Below are positions 1-11,632 of a stretch of 64,000 nt of DNA, in pieces; position 1 is the first letter of the stretch; the number at the start of each line of letters is the position of its first letter. The notes under the pieces were generated by a model. The model was not told where the DNA came from, searched no databases, and worked only from the letters and a program-made list of their open reading frames with translations. The position numbers and the translations under genes are program-made. Source of the stretch: Hirundichthys speculiger. Lineage: Eukaryota > Chordata > Actinopteri > Beloniformes > Exocoetidae. The stretch covers positions 1 through 64,000 of the forward strand of contig JAGFBZ010001566.1 of the NCBI GenBank assembly GCA_018398805.1, given 5' to 3'.

Positions 1-395
1 TCCAGTCCATACTGGTGCAGATGTTCCTGCGCATTATGCTGCTACCTGGTTGCTCCATGTCTGGTTTACCTGCCAGCATCTTCCACCCTGCTGTGAATGC
101 TGCACTGTTTCAGCCTTCACCCAGGGTCCTGTCTGGTGTGGAAGACCCCAACCCCTATAGATCTTGTATTTAGGATCTGGTCTTCTGCAGCCATCATCAG
201 TGCCTCTGAGCTGTCTTTCAGTCCAGCCACTGGTATGTTTTTCCGATGTCACCCACCTCTTCAATTTGGCGGTGGTATGTACTGTATCTTCTCTGTATGT
301 GAAGATACTGTAGATACTCTGGAACACCGGTATCAGGTAGATGGACCTACTTTATTGATCCCAAACTGGGATGGAAATTAGAAAATGCGTGTAAG
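1..395 (-). mobile_element. Degenerate non-LTR retrotransposon (LINE) fragment
   Basis: Minus-strand translation of about 34-327 contains frameshifted remnants of a LINE protein C-terminus common in fish genomes: a stretch resembling NTRSI..G.VFHTRQDP, then a segment around ETVQH. The plus-strand part at about 338-384 (TTTATTGATCCCAAACTGGGATGG) looks like a fish retroelement tail. No intact reading frame remains. The clade cannot be named with confidence. Confidence 0.5.
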
Positions 396-2065
396 AGAAC
401 AGCAGTTAGATAGCTGCTATGACATGTAGTCGTTTTGAATACAAATGTGCAGAAAATATCCAGATTTTACAAATGCTCAAGTTATATTAAAAAACAAACA
501 ATAGTAGACTAAACAACGCTATGGTCCAGGTAATGAAACATACACATGTTGCAACATGGAACAAACAAACCAAAAATCAAGTGTTCAGGCTATGAAATTA
601 CATGAAACTATCAACTGCAGACGATGAAGATATTCAGGGTGTGTTACATAGAGTATAAATAATAGTCCAGCTGTTAAATTTACAGGATATTACAGGCTAT
701 GTCACACGAAACAAGAATCATTATGCAAAAAGTTCAACAAAATGGCATGCAGTCCTATTTAGTGCAAAGAAAGCAATCTAATTATCTTGTAAAACATACC
801 AATAAATTATTCATGAGTATGTGTGTATAAAATAAAGAAATGTACATTTAGCAACGATAGTTGTATATCATATTGCACAGTCTAAAATGATTGAAGATAT
901 TGCACAGGTTTGTGAAAAAGAGTTATACACGTAATTGTTCATTAGTCATTGCAGCGGCCTGTGATATGTGCTTATGTGTTTGTTAATAAACTCAAACAAA
1001 AACTGTTTAATGTACATTCTAGAGTGCAGGTCATGTGATAATATGTATTCAGATATTTAATCCATGATATTATCTACCACACAGATGAGTTTTTTTATAG
1101 AAAAAGATTTCCTACAAATCTTATGAATAAGCAGCAACTCTTTAGCTGTCCAAAATGGTAATTAGTTGTTGCACCGCCCAGCCAAGTCCTCTGTGGAGCT
1201 GTAAATCTTAAATTGATTATTGTCAGCCACACAAACTTGAGTTCATCACCAATTTAAGAGCTGGTTTTATAAATGCAGATTTCTACTATGATATCACATA
1301 CGGCCTGTTTTCCTGAAGTGCTGCAGCTGTAATTCAGATCCCAGATAGACGGCTAATGACTGCAGACTATGACACTATCACACAGCAAGAGGCTGGAACT
1401 CTGTAAAATGGAAATGAAAACATAATCCAATGATTTGAAATTCTCATTAAACACCCTAATTTTATATTACATATGTGAGTTAATGTCCCATTTTATAGCA
1501 AACATTACAGGCATTCAGTTTAGATTTTTCAGCCTTGTCCCATGTGCACAGAGATTCCTCCACATTCTTTTGATGATGTCATGGACCTTTTTTTTTTCAG
1601 ACTTGCAAACCTGCGCCCATCTTTAGTTGTGAGCTCAACCTTTTAAAATCCTCTTTTTATGCCCAATCATGTCAGTGGTTTGTTACCAGTTCTTCCAAGT
1701 ATCTGCAACATTCTCCTCCATGAGTTTTTCTCTTCAATGCCTCTGAAACTACCATCAAATTCAAAAAGAGCTGAACTTTTTCTCTCAATATTAAAGCGTG
1801 ACTCTTTCAACATTTAGCATGTGGGTTTATGAGATTTAAAAATCATCACATTATGCTTTTATTTACATTTTACATGGCGTTTAAGCCTTTTTGTTATTGA
1901 TGCTGCATTGTTTTTAATCACAGCTCTGCTTAAACCTGGTGGAGACGTGAGCCGGTTCCAATAAACGTCTAAAAAGCTTTTAACTGGTTCAAATAGAAAA
2001 AGCTGATTTTGTGGAAAAGCTTTCAGTGTTTCCTTTGTCAGACGTGACGTCATTGATTTTCGCAG
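396..2065. other. Non-coding, presumed tubgcp4 intron 1
   Basis: AT-rich sequence with no convincing exon, RNA gene or intact transposon. The acceptor of the first visible tubgcp4 exon sits at its right end (TTTTCGCAG before 2066). The family's first exon, which encodes about the first 26 residues, was searched for here and not found, so it should lie upstream of the window. Confidence 0.6.
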
Positions 2066-5000
2066 GTGTCCCAGGACCTGCCCTTCCTTCATCCCAGTGA
2101 GACCAGCGTCCTCAACCGGCTCTGTAAACTGGGCTCGGATTACATCCGCTTCACCGAGTTCATCGAGCAGCACACGGGCCACGTTCACCAGCAGGTGGGT
2201 CCCGCCCACAAACCCAGCGGCTCATTCAAACCTTGTTCGCGTCTCTTAAATCACGTCTGGTTCATTTGTTTGTTGACTTTGTCTTCTGATCTCGGACTAT
2301 TAAAAAGTCTGTACTCATCGGTCTTTAGGTCACGAACAAAATAAAAAGATGACACGTGCCACGTGTTTTGCAGGAACATCACGCCAACCAGCCCAACCAA
2401 ACGGGACTTCATGGGATTTACTTGCGGGCGTTTTGCACGGGGCTGGACTCCATGCTGCAGCCGTACAGACAGGCCCTGCTGGACCTGGAGCAGGAGGTAA
2501 AGTGTCAGCGCAGCCGCCGCCGATGATGTCAGCGACCCGGGAGGCATGTCAGACCATCCTCACGTAACCTGTGTGTCTGTTTCAGTTCCTGGGAGATCCA
2601 CATCTGACGATATCTCACGTGAATTACAAGCTTGATCAGGTCATTCAGAAACAAATCTTTAATGTACATTTAAAGATCCCATCTGCAGAGTTTCTTTAAT
2701 TCAAACCCATCAGTCTGTTTAATGCTGTTCTTTTTTTTTTGTTCGTTTGTTTAGTTTCAGTTGCTGTTTCCCTCTGTTATTGTGGTGGTGGAGACCATCA
2801 AATCACAGAAGGTAAGGAGTGTTAACAGGAGAGCCTGATCAGGAGTTTCTACAGCACTGTCCAAGTGTTTAAAATGTTCTGAATGATCACTGCTCTAACT
2901 AGTTACCATGGTCTGTAAATGAATGCACAAGCTCTCACTTCAGACCTTTGCTTTATGATGATAAAATTATCCACAGACTAATCTCAAATGTACAGACTGC
3001 ATTGAGGTGATATGATATTGTTTAGTGTGTTGTAGTGTTGTAGCGTATCCGTGTTCACAGTCTGGAGTCCTTCCTGGAAAAGATTCACTCATGCAACTTC
3101 TCAGAAGTTTGTTGCGTCAATGCCGACAAACCGTTCTGATCCAAATGCAGCAAACTGGTCCCAAACCGCACGATCTTCAACAAGTTATGGGTTACAGATC
3201 AGATTAGATTCCCTTTGTTGCCATTGTGAGTAATGTTTTACAATTGAAGGCACAATGTGAAATGAAGCTTTTAATAAAGTTATAAAAGGTACAGTCTGCT
3301 CACACACACACACACAGTGTCAATATGCTCTGTAACCAAATTAGCGAAACTTATTTCACATAATAAGTTATTGCACACAATGTGAGTTATAATGAGTTTG
3401 AGGGAGTTTGAGTCACCGGCTGTGTGATTCCAGGCCACGCAGCCGGTGACTGACAGTGCAGCGACGACTCCGGAGTAAAAGCTGCTCAACAGTCTGTCGG
3501 CTCTTGTTACCTGCCTGACTGAAGGCGGAGGTTCAGACAGATGGTGGGATGTGTCCTTCAGCTCGTCCGTTGCTTTCTGTGGGCAGCGGGAGATGTAGAG
3601 AGGACCTTCCAGGGCGTGCAGCTTCGATCACGCTCTGCAGGGCCATCGTCAGAGCTGCAGAGCTGCTGATGCACCACGTAGAGGTGCCGTCAATCAGGAA
3701 CCTGTGACTGAGTTCTCAGGAAGCTGCAGATTAGAGCATACTTTAAATACTCAGCTGTTTTGAATGGGGCTCTCTCTACCTGCTTTTAGCGCTCATGTGA
3801 AAATCAGAAGATCTTTGGCGCTATCTTACGCAGAAATGTGTAAACCTCTAAAAGTGCCACTGAAGACCTGTAATGATGCTGTTGCCATGGTAACCGCTGC
3901 CTGTCCATGTTGCTTCAGATCCACGGCTGTCAGATCCTGGAGACGGTGTACAAGCACAGCTGCGGGGGGCTTCCTCCCGTGCGCATGGCTTTGGAAAAGT
4001 AAGTCGGAGTTTAAAACGTTTAGATTCTTGCAGTTCATTTGACACGACTCAACACTCGTCTGTCCATGAATTTTAAAATCTCACTGTTCTGTTTTTTATT
4101 TTTCTCAAATGAAAAAAAAAATAGTTTCGACATGCACAATAACAATATTGCAGAAACAATATATTGATTGTTATTTCACAGAGGTTTTGCATTCATACTA
4201 GGGATGCACAATAACTGTTTTTTAAAACCTAACACACACATATACCTAAAATCATTACATCAATACTATGAACAAAATCAAAAATAGTTTTGACTCTTTA
4301 AATGAACAGATATTTATTTTTTCCAATGAAAAACTATTGGCAAGCCTCTCAAACATTTTCGTGAAGCTATCAAACAAACCTATTTGATATCTCACATCAA
4401 CTTAAATAAGGTTCATTACTGACTGATATAAAATAATAAAGGCTCCTTGAACTGATGGAAATACATGCATCAGAATTTCAAACTAAAAAAGATTAACATT
4501 TAAAGGATTTTGACTTGTGGTTCCATTTAAATTGATACCTTTAAAGTAAATGAGGTCCAGTAGTTTTTTTTTTTTTTTTTAATTTCATGGAAGCTTTAGA
4601 TGAGAGAGATGAGGGAGAGGAGAGGGGAGGGGAGACTGCTGATGGCTTACCCACGTTAGCGTTAGCTCACATTAGCGCGATTTCAAAACTCAATGGTAGC
4701 GATGGTTATGTTGTAGGTGGCTGATCAGGTTTGACTTATTAAACCATGTACTTGTGCTTCCCCCCTTGTGGATTTCCCTTGGAGCATTCATCACAAATAA
4801 CCAGCGAACTATCTTCTTCTGTATCTTTAACAAAGTTCCACACCATCGCTGCCATGTTTGTTGTGATCAGCACGCTGTGCTGCATTCAAGGTGTATCTGA
4901 ATTCCCACGTTTCCTCTTTTGCTAGTCCTTCTTTCAGCCTTTTCTATTTTTTCTTTCTTTGTGTAACATGTGGAAAAATACTGCAAATATCAATTCAAGT

Positions 5001-8000
5001 CAGCAACTACTAAAATTATGACCGAGTTAACGAGTTGTTTTCTGGCATGAGGGGGTATTCTTGATTTTCCTTATTGAGTAATCGTTTTTCTGATTATGCC
5101 GACGTCACTTGAACATAACATTCACTGCCGATCATTCAAGGCTCAGAGGGAGCGAGGCACTGCCGTGTTGATAAAATATATATGTTATCGGGGCTATTCG
5201 TTGTGATATCAGACTTATTGGAATGACGTCATAATTTCCTGTTATCGGTCCGATAGTTATCGTGCACCCCAATTCATGCATTTAACGTTGATATTAGTGA
5301 TTGACCAATCAGAGCTACTACCCGAGATAGACATTTAGATGCTAAGTTACATGATATTAGTCTAATTTAGCATTATTAGTGTTATTGTTTTGCTATTTTC
5401 AGTTAATTAATTTATCTTTATTAAAGTCATGCTGCTGGACAACAATTATATATATTTTTTTCTGTGCTGGTCATTTTCAGGATGTCAGTTATAGCTGCAA
5501 AGCTCAAACATACAGCTAAAGTACTGGTTTTTTCTCACCAGTCACATGACCATCGCAGTTCCAGTCACGTCCTAATATCGTTCAGTTCTGATCTCCACCT
5601 TACTTCACAATACGTTGCATTTTCTTTACATCCTTAGGGTCAAGTGTGAAGTTGTAACACTGATTGAGAAAATCCGAGGGGGTGGAGCCGAGTTAAGACG
5701 CTGACTCCAGCCACTAAAACAGCTGCAGCGTTACCAGCTACAAAGTTCTGAAGACGCGTGTGAAGCAGGAGCTCTTGTACTGTAATACTGACGCATGTTG
5801 GCCCAATAGTGTCACAGGCGTTTTTGTTGAGGTCTCAGGAAATTGTATGAACCTTCCGACGTATTTTGTGTTCTCTGCGTATTTCCGCAGGATTCTGGCT
5901 GTGTGCCACGGCGTCATGTACAAGCAGCTGGCGGCCTGGATGCTGCACGGATTGCTGTTGGACCAGAGCGAGGAGTTTTACGTGAAGCAGGGTCCCAGCG
6001 CAGGAGGGGCTGCTGCCAACCAGGAGGAGGAGGAGGAAGACCTGGGCCTCGGGGGTCTGAGTGGGAAGCAGCTCAGAGAGCTACAGGACTTGGTGAGTCA
6101 GTCTGCAGTCACACAAAAAAGAAAACAACCTTCACGCAGCTTCAGCGGACGGCGTGAGTATCAGTCGTGTCCGTGCTTGTCGTCATTGTGCAGAGGCTGA
6201 TCGAGGAGGAGAACATGCTGGCTCCGTCTCTGCAGCAGTTTTCTCTGCGAACGGAGATGCTGCCGTCGTACATTCCCATCCGCGTCGCTGAGAAGATCCT
6301 CTTTGTTGGAGAGTCTGTTCAGATGTTTGAAAATCACAACCACAGCCCATCTAGAGCCGGTACTGTAGATCTGTGGGTCGTTGTAGAGTAGCGTCTCCTT
6401 CACTGCGCCGCTTAAAGAAGTCATGTGTTGGTTTTTTCTTTAATATTTTAGGCTCCATTCTGAAACACCAGGAGGACATATTTGCTGCCGAGCTGCATAA
6501 ACTCAAACAGCAGCCTCTTTTCAGCTTGGTGGACTTTGAAAACTTGATCGATTGCATCAGGAGCACGGTGGCAGAGGTGAGCTGAGAAACGTCCACCTCA
6601 AAATGGTCTCCCGTGCACTGCAGGCATGTTGCACGACTGACGCTCTTACTGACTTGCAGCACCTGTGGACCTTGATGGTGGAGGAGGCCGACCTTCTCGA
6701 ACAGCTCAAGGTTTGCTCTCTTCACTTTCGCCTCTCCGTCATCGGCCGCTTTACGTTCCGCCGTGCCAACGTTTTCGTTTTTCTCCAGATCATTAAGGAC
6801 TTCTACTTGCTGGGTCGCGGGGAGCTCTACCAGGTGTTTATCGACCTCGCGCAGCACATGCTGAAAGCACCTCCGACAGCCGTCACCGAGCACGGTGAGT
6901 GTGGCCGAGATCCATGCAGGTTTTCCTCGCGTTCGTGATTCAGAACGTATGTGTATCACACAACCTATCAGTAAAAAGAGGAAGTATGAGGCTACTGTAG
7001 CCCTCGGCACTAGCACAAGCCTATAAATGAATGAATGAATGAATGAATTAAGAGAATGATCAAATAAATTAAATATAACATTAACACATAGCCTAATTTA
7101 CCGCTAGCGTTAACGTTACCGCTAGCGTTAACGTTACAGTAGCATAATCTTTATGGCTTGTTGACGTTAGTTATAGCCAGCGTTGCATTTTTCACGTATT
7201 CCCACAGTTTTTAGTGTTTGGTTATGGGAATAGATCATGCTATTTCCATAACCACTCATTAAAAACAGCGATAAACTACCTTCATCTCTAACTGGAGGCC
7301 ACTGCCTAACATCAATCCAAGACATGTCTGCGTTATCTGTAACAGATGCTCCACGCTGCTGTGTTTGGGTTAGTTGGTGGAGCACCGCACACTCCAGTTA
7401 TGGCTGGGCCACTAGGCGCATGTCCACAATTTTCAAGTCGAAAAGGTGTATATAATATGTAGTGACCTTGGACAAAGAAAATGTTTTGCTTTATTTAAAA
7501 CTGCAGTGGATCTGGACACTTTGTTCTGTATGTGTTGTACATGTATAATTTCCAGCTCAGTTTTTTTTGTATCTTATAACATCAAGAAGTTTATTCCTAT
7601 TGACTCTTTCTATGTCAACTCCATCGATTTTTAATATTTACTTTAGAAGTAATGAGTTGTACAGTTTCCAAATGACATTGTTTTCATTTTACTTAAGTTT
7701 TATGATAATTTGTTCATATTAAACCATATTTTTAGTTTGAGCATTATTGTAGTACTGATCTCAAACAAGTAGCTCACATCATCACCAGAACAACAGATGC
7801 TTGAATCATCTGCAAATAAAAATAAAACCATAGAATGTTTCCATACATTTAGAGACACTGCCTATCTCATTAACATGGAAAATAAATAGTTTAGGACCCA
7901 GCACGGACCCCTGGGGAACACCACAAGTAATACCTGACACTTTAGAGCAAACATCATCCAACTTAACAAAAAAAAAAAAACCCAACTCCATGAAGTAGAG

Positions 8001-11000
8001 ACTGATCATTCTTCATTGTTGAAAGCTTTAAAATTGTCACAGCTTCTGTAAATGTATTAACATTAGATGAACTTTTGCCCTTTTACATGGAGTGGGTCGG
8101 TGACATCATGACACATAGCTGGTAGTTGTCCATCTTATGAACTCGCACAGCCCTTGTCTATACTAAAATCTGCCCTATCAGGAGAATAAAGGCATATAAA
8201 CAGCCAAAATTCATAAATCAGTGGTTATTAATAAATGTAAGGAATAATAACTATTAAGTAAATAAAGCAACATCAAATAAATCAACAAATTAGAAGTATA
8301 CATATGATGAAAAGTCAGAAAATTCCTGAATCAGTTGTAAATTGAATAAATCAATAAAAGAACAAGAAATAAAATTAGGAATTAAAAGTATACATACAAT
8401 CAAAATCTTTAAATTGATGGTCATTAATAAATGTAAGTCAAAAAACCAATAAATCAATAAAGCAACAGCAAATAAAAATGGTCATTAACAAGTATGAGCA
8501 AAAATCCACTCATTCCTGAATCAGCAGTCAGTTAATAAATCAAAAAAGCACCAACAAACTGAAACAGGACTTAAATGACCTTAAATTCAATATTTACAAT
8601 AAAAATCAAGTAACTGTGATCAAAGCAAGAAAGATGACATGAGCTTTCAACAGAGATACACTCAATAGTCTGGACATCTCTAATGTGAGAATGCCAGGCC
8701 ACTGAGACTCTGCAAACAATAAACAACAGCTCATAGTCAACAAAGATATTTACAGTCAAAATCAAAACCAATAAAGAAATAAAGTCAGAGGTAAACCCTT
8801 CAAATTGATAATCAAAAAGAAGGGCGAGGGGATTTAAGATGTGGGCTTCTGTCTTTTCGATTTTTTTGACTTTTTCAAGCTCAGAAAGCTCGTCATATTT
8901 TGAAAAAATGATTTTTTTCTTTTGGTTCCTGGTTCAAACCTCGGCAGGGGGGGTCCTGGATTGAACCTCGGGGCCTTTCTGTGTGGAGTTTGCATGTTCT
9001 CCCCGTGGTTGCGTGGGTTCTCTCCGGGTACTCCGGCTTCCTCCCACAGTCCAAAGACATGCATGTCAGGTTAATTGATAATTCCAAATTGCCCATAGGG
9101 TGTGAATGTGAGTGTGAACGTTGTGTGTCTGTATGTGTGACCCTGCGATGGACTGGCGATCTGTCCAGGGTGGACCCCTGCCTTTCGCCCGTAGACAGCT
9201 GGGATAGACTCCAGCAGATCCCCGTGACCCTTCAAGGATGAAACCGGTATAGAAAATGGATGGATGGATGGATTTTTTTCTTTTTCCCTGTTTCTGGGAC
9301 AGTTTGTTCAGAAGGCTGGTCCACCATTTGGGGTTCAGGGTCGAGCTCCTCTATTGTCTCTGGGAAGATTTCCTCTGAGGCATGAGCCACCGATATGGGC
9401 TCAGTATCAGGATCCTGTCCTTCCTCAGACGACTGGACCAACTCTGTGGTCTCAGGAGGACCAGAGGGGACCACAGGGGTCTCAGGACCAAGAGGGGACC
9501 ACAGGGGTCTCAGGACCAGGGGGACCAGAGGGGGACCACAGGGGTCTCAGAGGGGACCAGGGGTCTCAGGGGGACCACAGGGGTCTCAGGACCAGAGGGG
9601 GGGACCACAGGGGGTCTCTGGACCAGAGGGGACCACAGGGGTCTCAGGACCAGACGGGACCACAGGGGTCTCAGGACCAGAGGGGACCACAGGGGTCTCA
9701 GGACCAGAGAGGACCACAGGGGTCTCCTCTGGTTGGCTCGCCACCTGTTGGCTTAGTCCATCATGTGTGACAATTGCGAGACCAAAGTTATCTCTGCCGT
9801 GATCGTTGGGGCAGATAAGCTGTTTGGGGTCAGTTTTCAGATCCTCCAAGTCCTTCTCAGCTCTCTGGTTGTTGGGCTTCAGGTCTTCAACGTGTACCTT
9901 CAGTTCTTCCAGTTCCCCTTGAAGTCTTTCTGCTTCCTCTCGTGCTGCTTGAACATCAGCCTCATATCTGCACCTGAGCTCTCGGCTTGAGTCTTTCAGG
10001 TGTTCCAGCTCCAACTGCAAACAAATTTCCGTTTCTTTGGAAATTTGTTGCAGGGAGGCCTTCTCCTGCTCCGTCTGCTGGCGGAGAGAGTCCAGCTCAG
10101 CTCTCAGATTCTTGATGAGCTGCTGGCTCTTCATCCCTGTTTCTTCATAAGCCTTAACTTCATTCTTGAGCTCCTGCTGAAGTGTTTCCACCTCCTTTCT
10201 TTCTGCTGTAATATCAGCTTCATATTTACAGCTGAGCTCTTGAAATGAGTCTTTGGCTTGTTGCAGGGAGGCCCTCTCCTGCTCCATCTGATGTTTGAGA
10301 GAGTCCAGCTCAGCTCTCAGATTGTTGATGAGCTGCTGGCTCTTCATCTCTGTTTCCTGATGAGCCTGAACTTCAGTTTTGAGCTCCTGGTGAAGACAAG
10401 GCAAGTTTAGTTGTAGAGCACAATTCGTACACAAGGCAGTTCAAAGTGCTTTACAGATGCATAAAATCACAAGAAGGCAAATAGAATCATACAAGCATAA
10501 AAATAATAATTAATTAATTTAATTTAATTAAACATTAATTAAAAAAAATTATTAATTAAATTAAAAATGAAGAATGCAGATAAAATCCTTTCAGTTGTCA
10601 TATGCACATCTAAACAGAACTGTTTTCAGCCTGGATCTGAACATTGTCAGAGTTCAGGTCTGTCTCACATCTTCTGGAAGACTGTTCCAGATTTTAGGAG
10701 CATAAAACTAAATGCAACTTTACCTGGCGAAGTGTTTCCACCTCCTTTCTTTGTGCTGTAATATCAGCTTCATATTTACAGCTGAGCTCTTGAAATGAAT
10801 CTTTGGATTGTTGCAGGGAGGCCCTCTCCTGCTCCCTCTTATGGTTGAGAGAGTCCAGGTCAGCTCTCAGGTCAACCATGATATGCGCTGTCTTGTCCAC
10901 GTGAAACTTAATTTGTCCCTGAAGTGTTTCAGTCCCTTGTTTCGCTTTTTTCAACGGGAGTCGTGTTTCATCCAAATCTTTCGACAGTTGAAATACTTTG

Positions 11001-11601
11001 GAGTTGGCGTCCATGAATTTACCCGTTTCCACGTTCAGCAGGTAAGTCAGCCTGTCGAATTCTTCAACAAGCATCGCGGCGGCCCATCTGGTTTTCATGG
11101 TTTCCCGCTCTCTCCTCGCCTGACCAACGTGCCTCCCGTTGGGGAACCTCCATGTTTGAGAAGCCATTTCCAGTTCTTTTGTCTTTATCTGAACGATAGA
11201 TGTCAATCCGTCAATGCTTTCAGTGATCCGTTTGCCTGTCTTGCTAGCAGTGATCCGTCACGTATGAACGTTTGGAGCGATCTAACTGAAATGATGGAAT
11301 GTTTTGCTCTGGTGCTTTATACCCCCCTGATGACATCATAATGATGTCCTGTGACATCATAATGATGTCCTGTTACATCATCTTCCAGAATGTTCCGTTA
11401 AGGTTTGAGTTCCAAAGCCACACCCATTCTACTTTTTAATGCATGTCTACATTTAAAATCAATATCTTTGATTCATGTTTAAAAATAAAATCTGACTATT
11501 ATTAGGATTCAATTATCATTATTATTATTTTGAGTCTGACAATTGCATTACAATGAAAACAGGCGGCTCATAACTGCAGTTTCGGACAAAAGCAAATTGT
11601 G

Positions 11602-11632
<31 letters not shown>

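Noticed and set aside
1..2065. First coding exon of tubgcp4 in the left flank
   Set aside because: No ATG-led segment matching the family N-terminus with a phase-0 donor was found; it is assumed to lie upstream.
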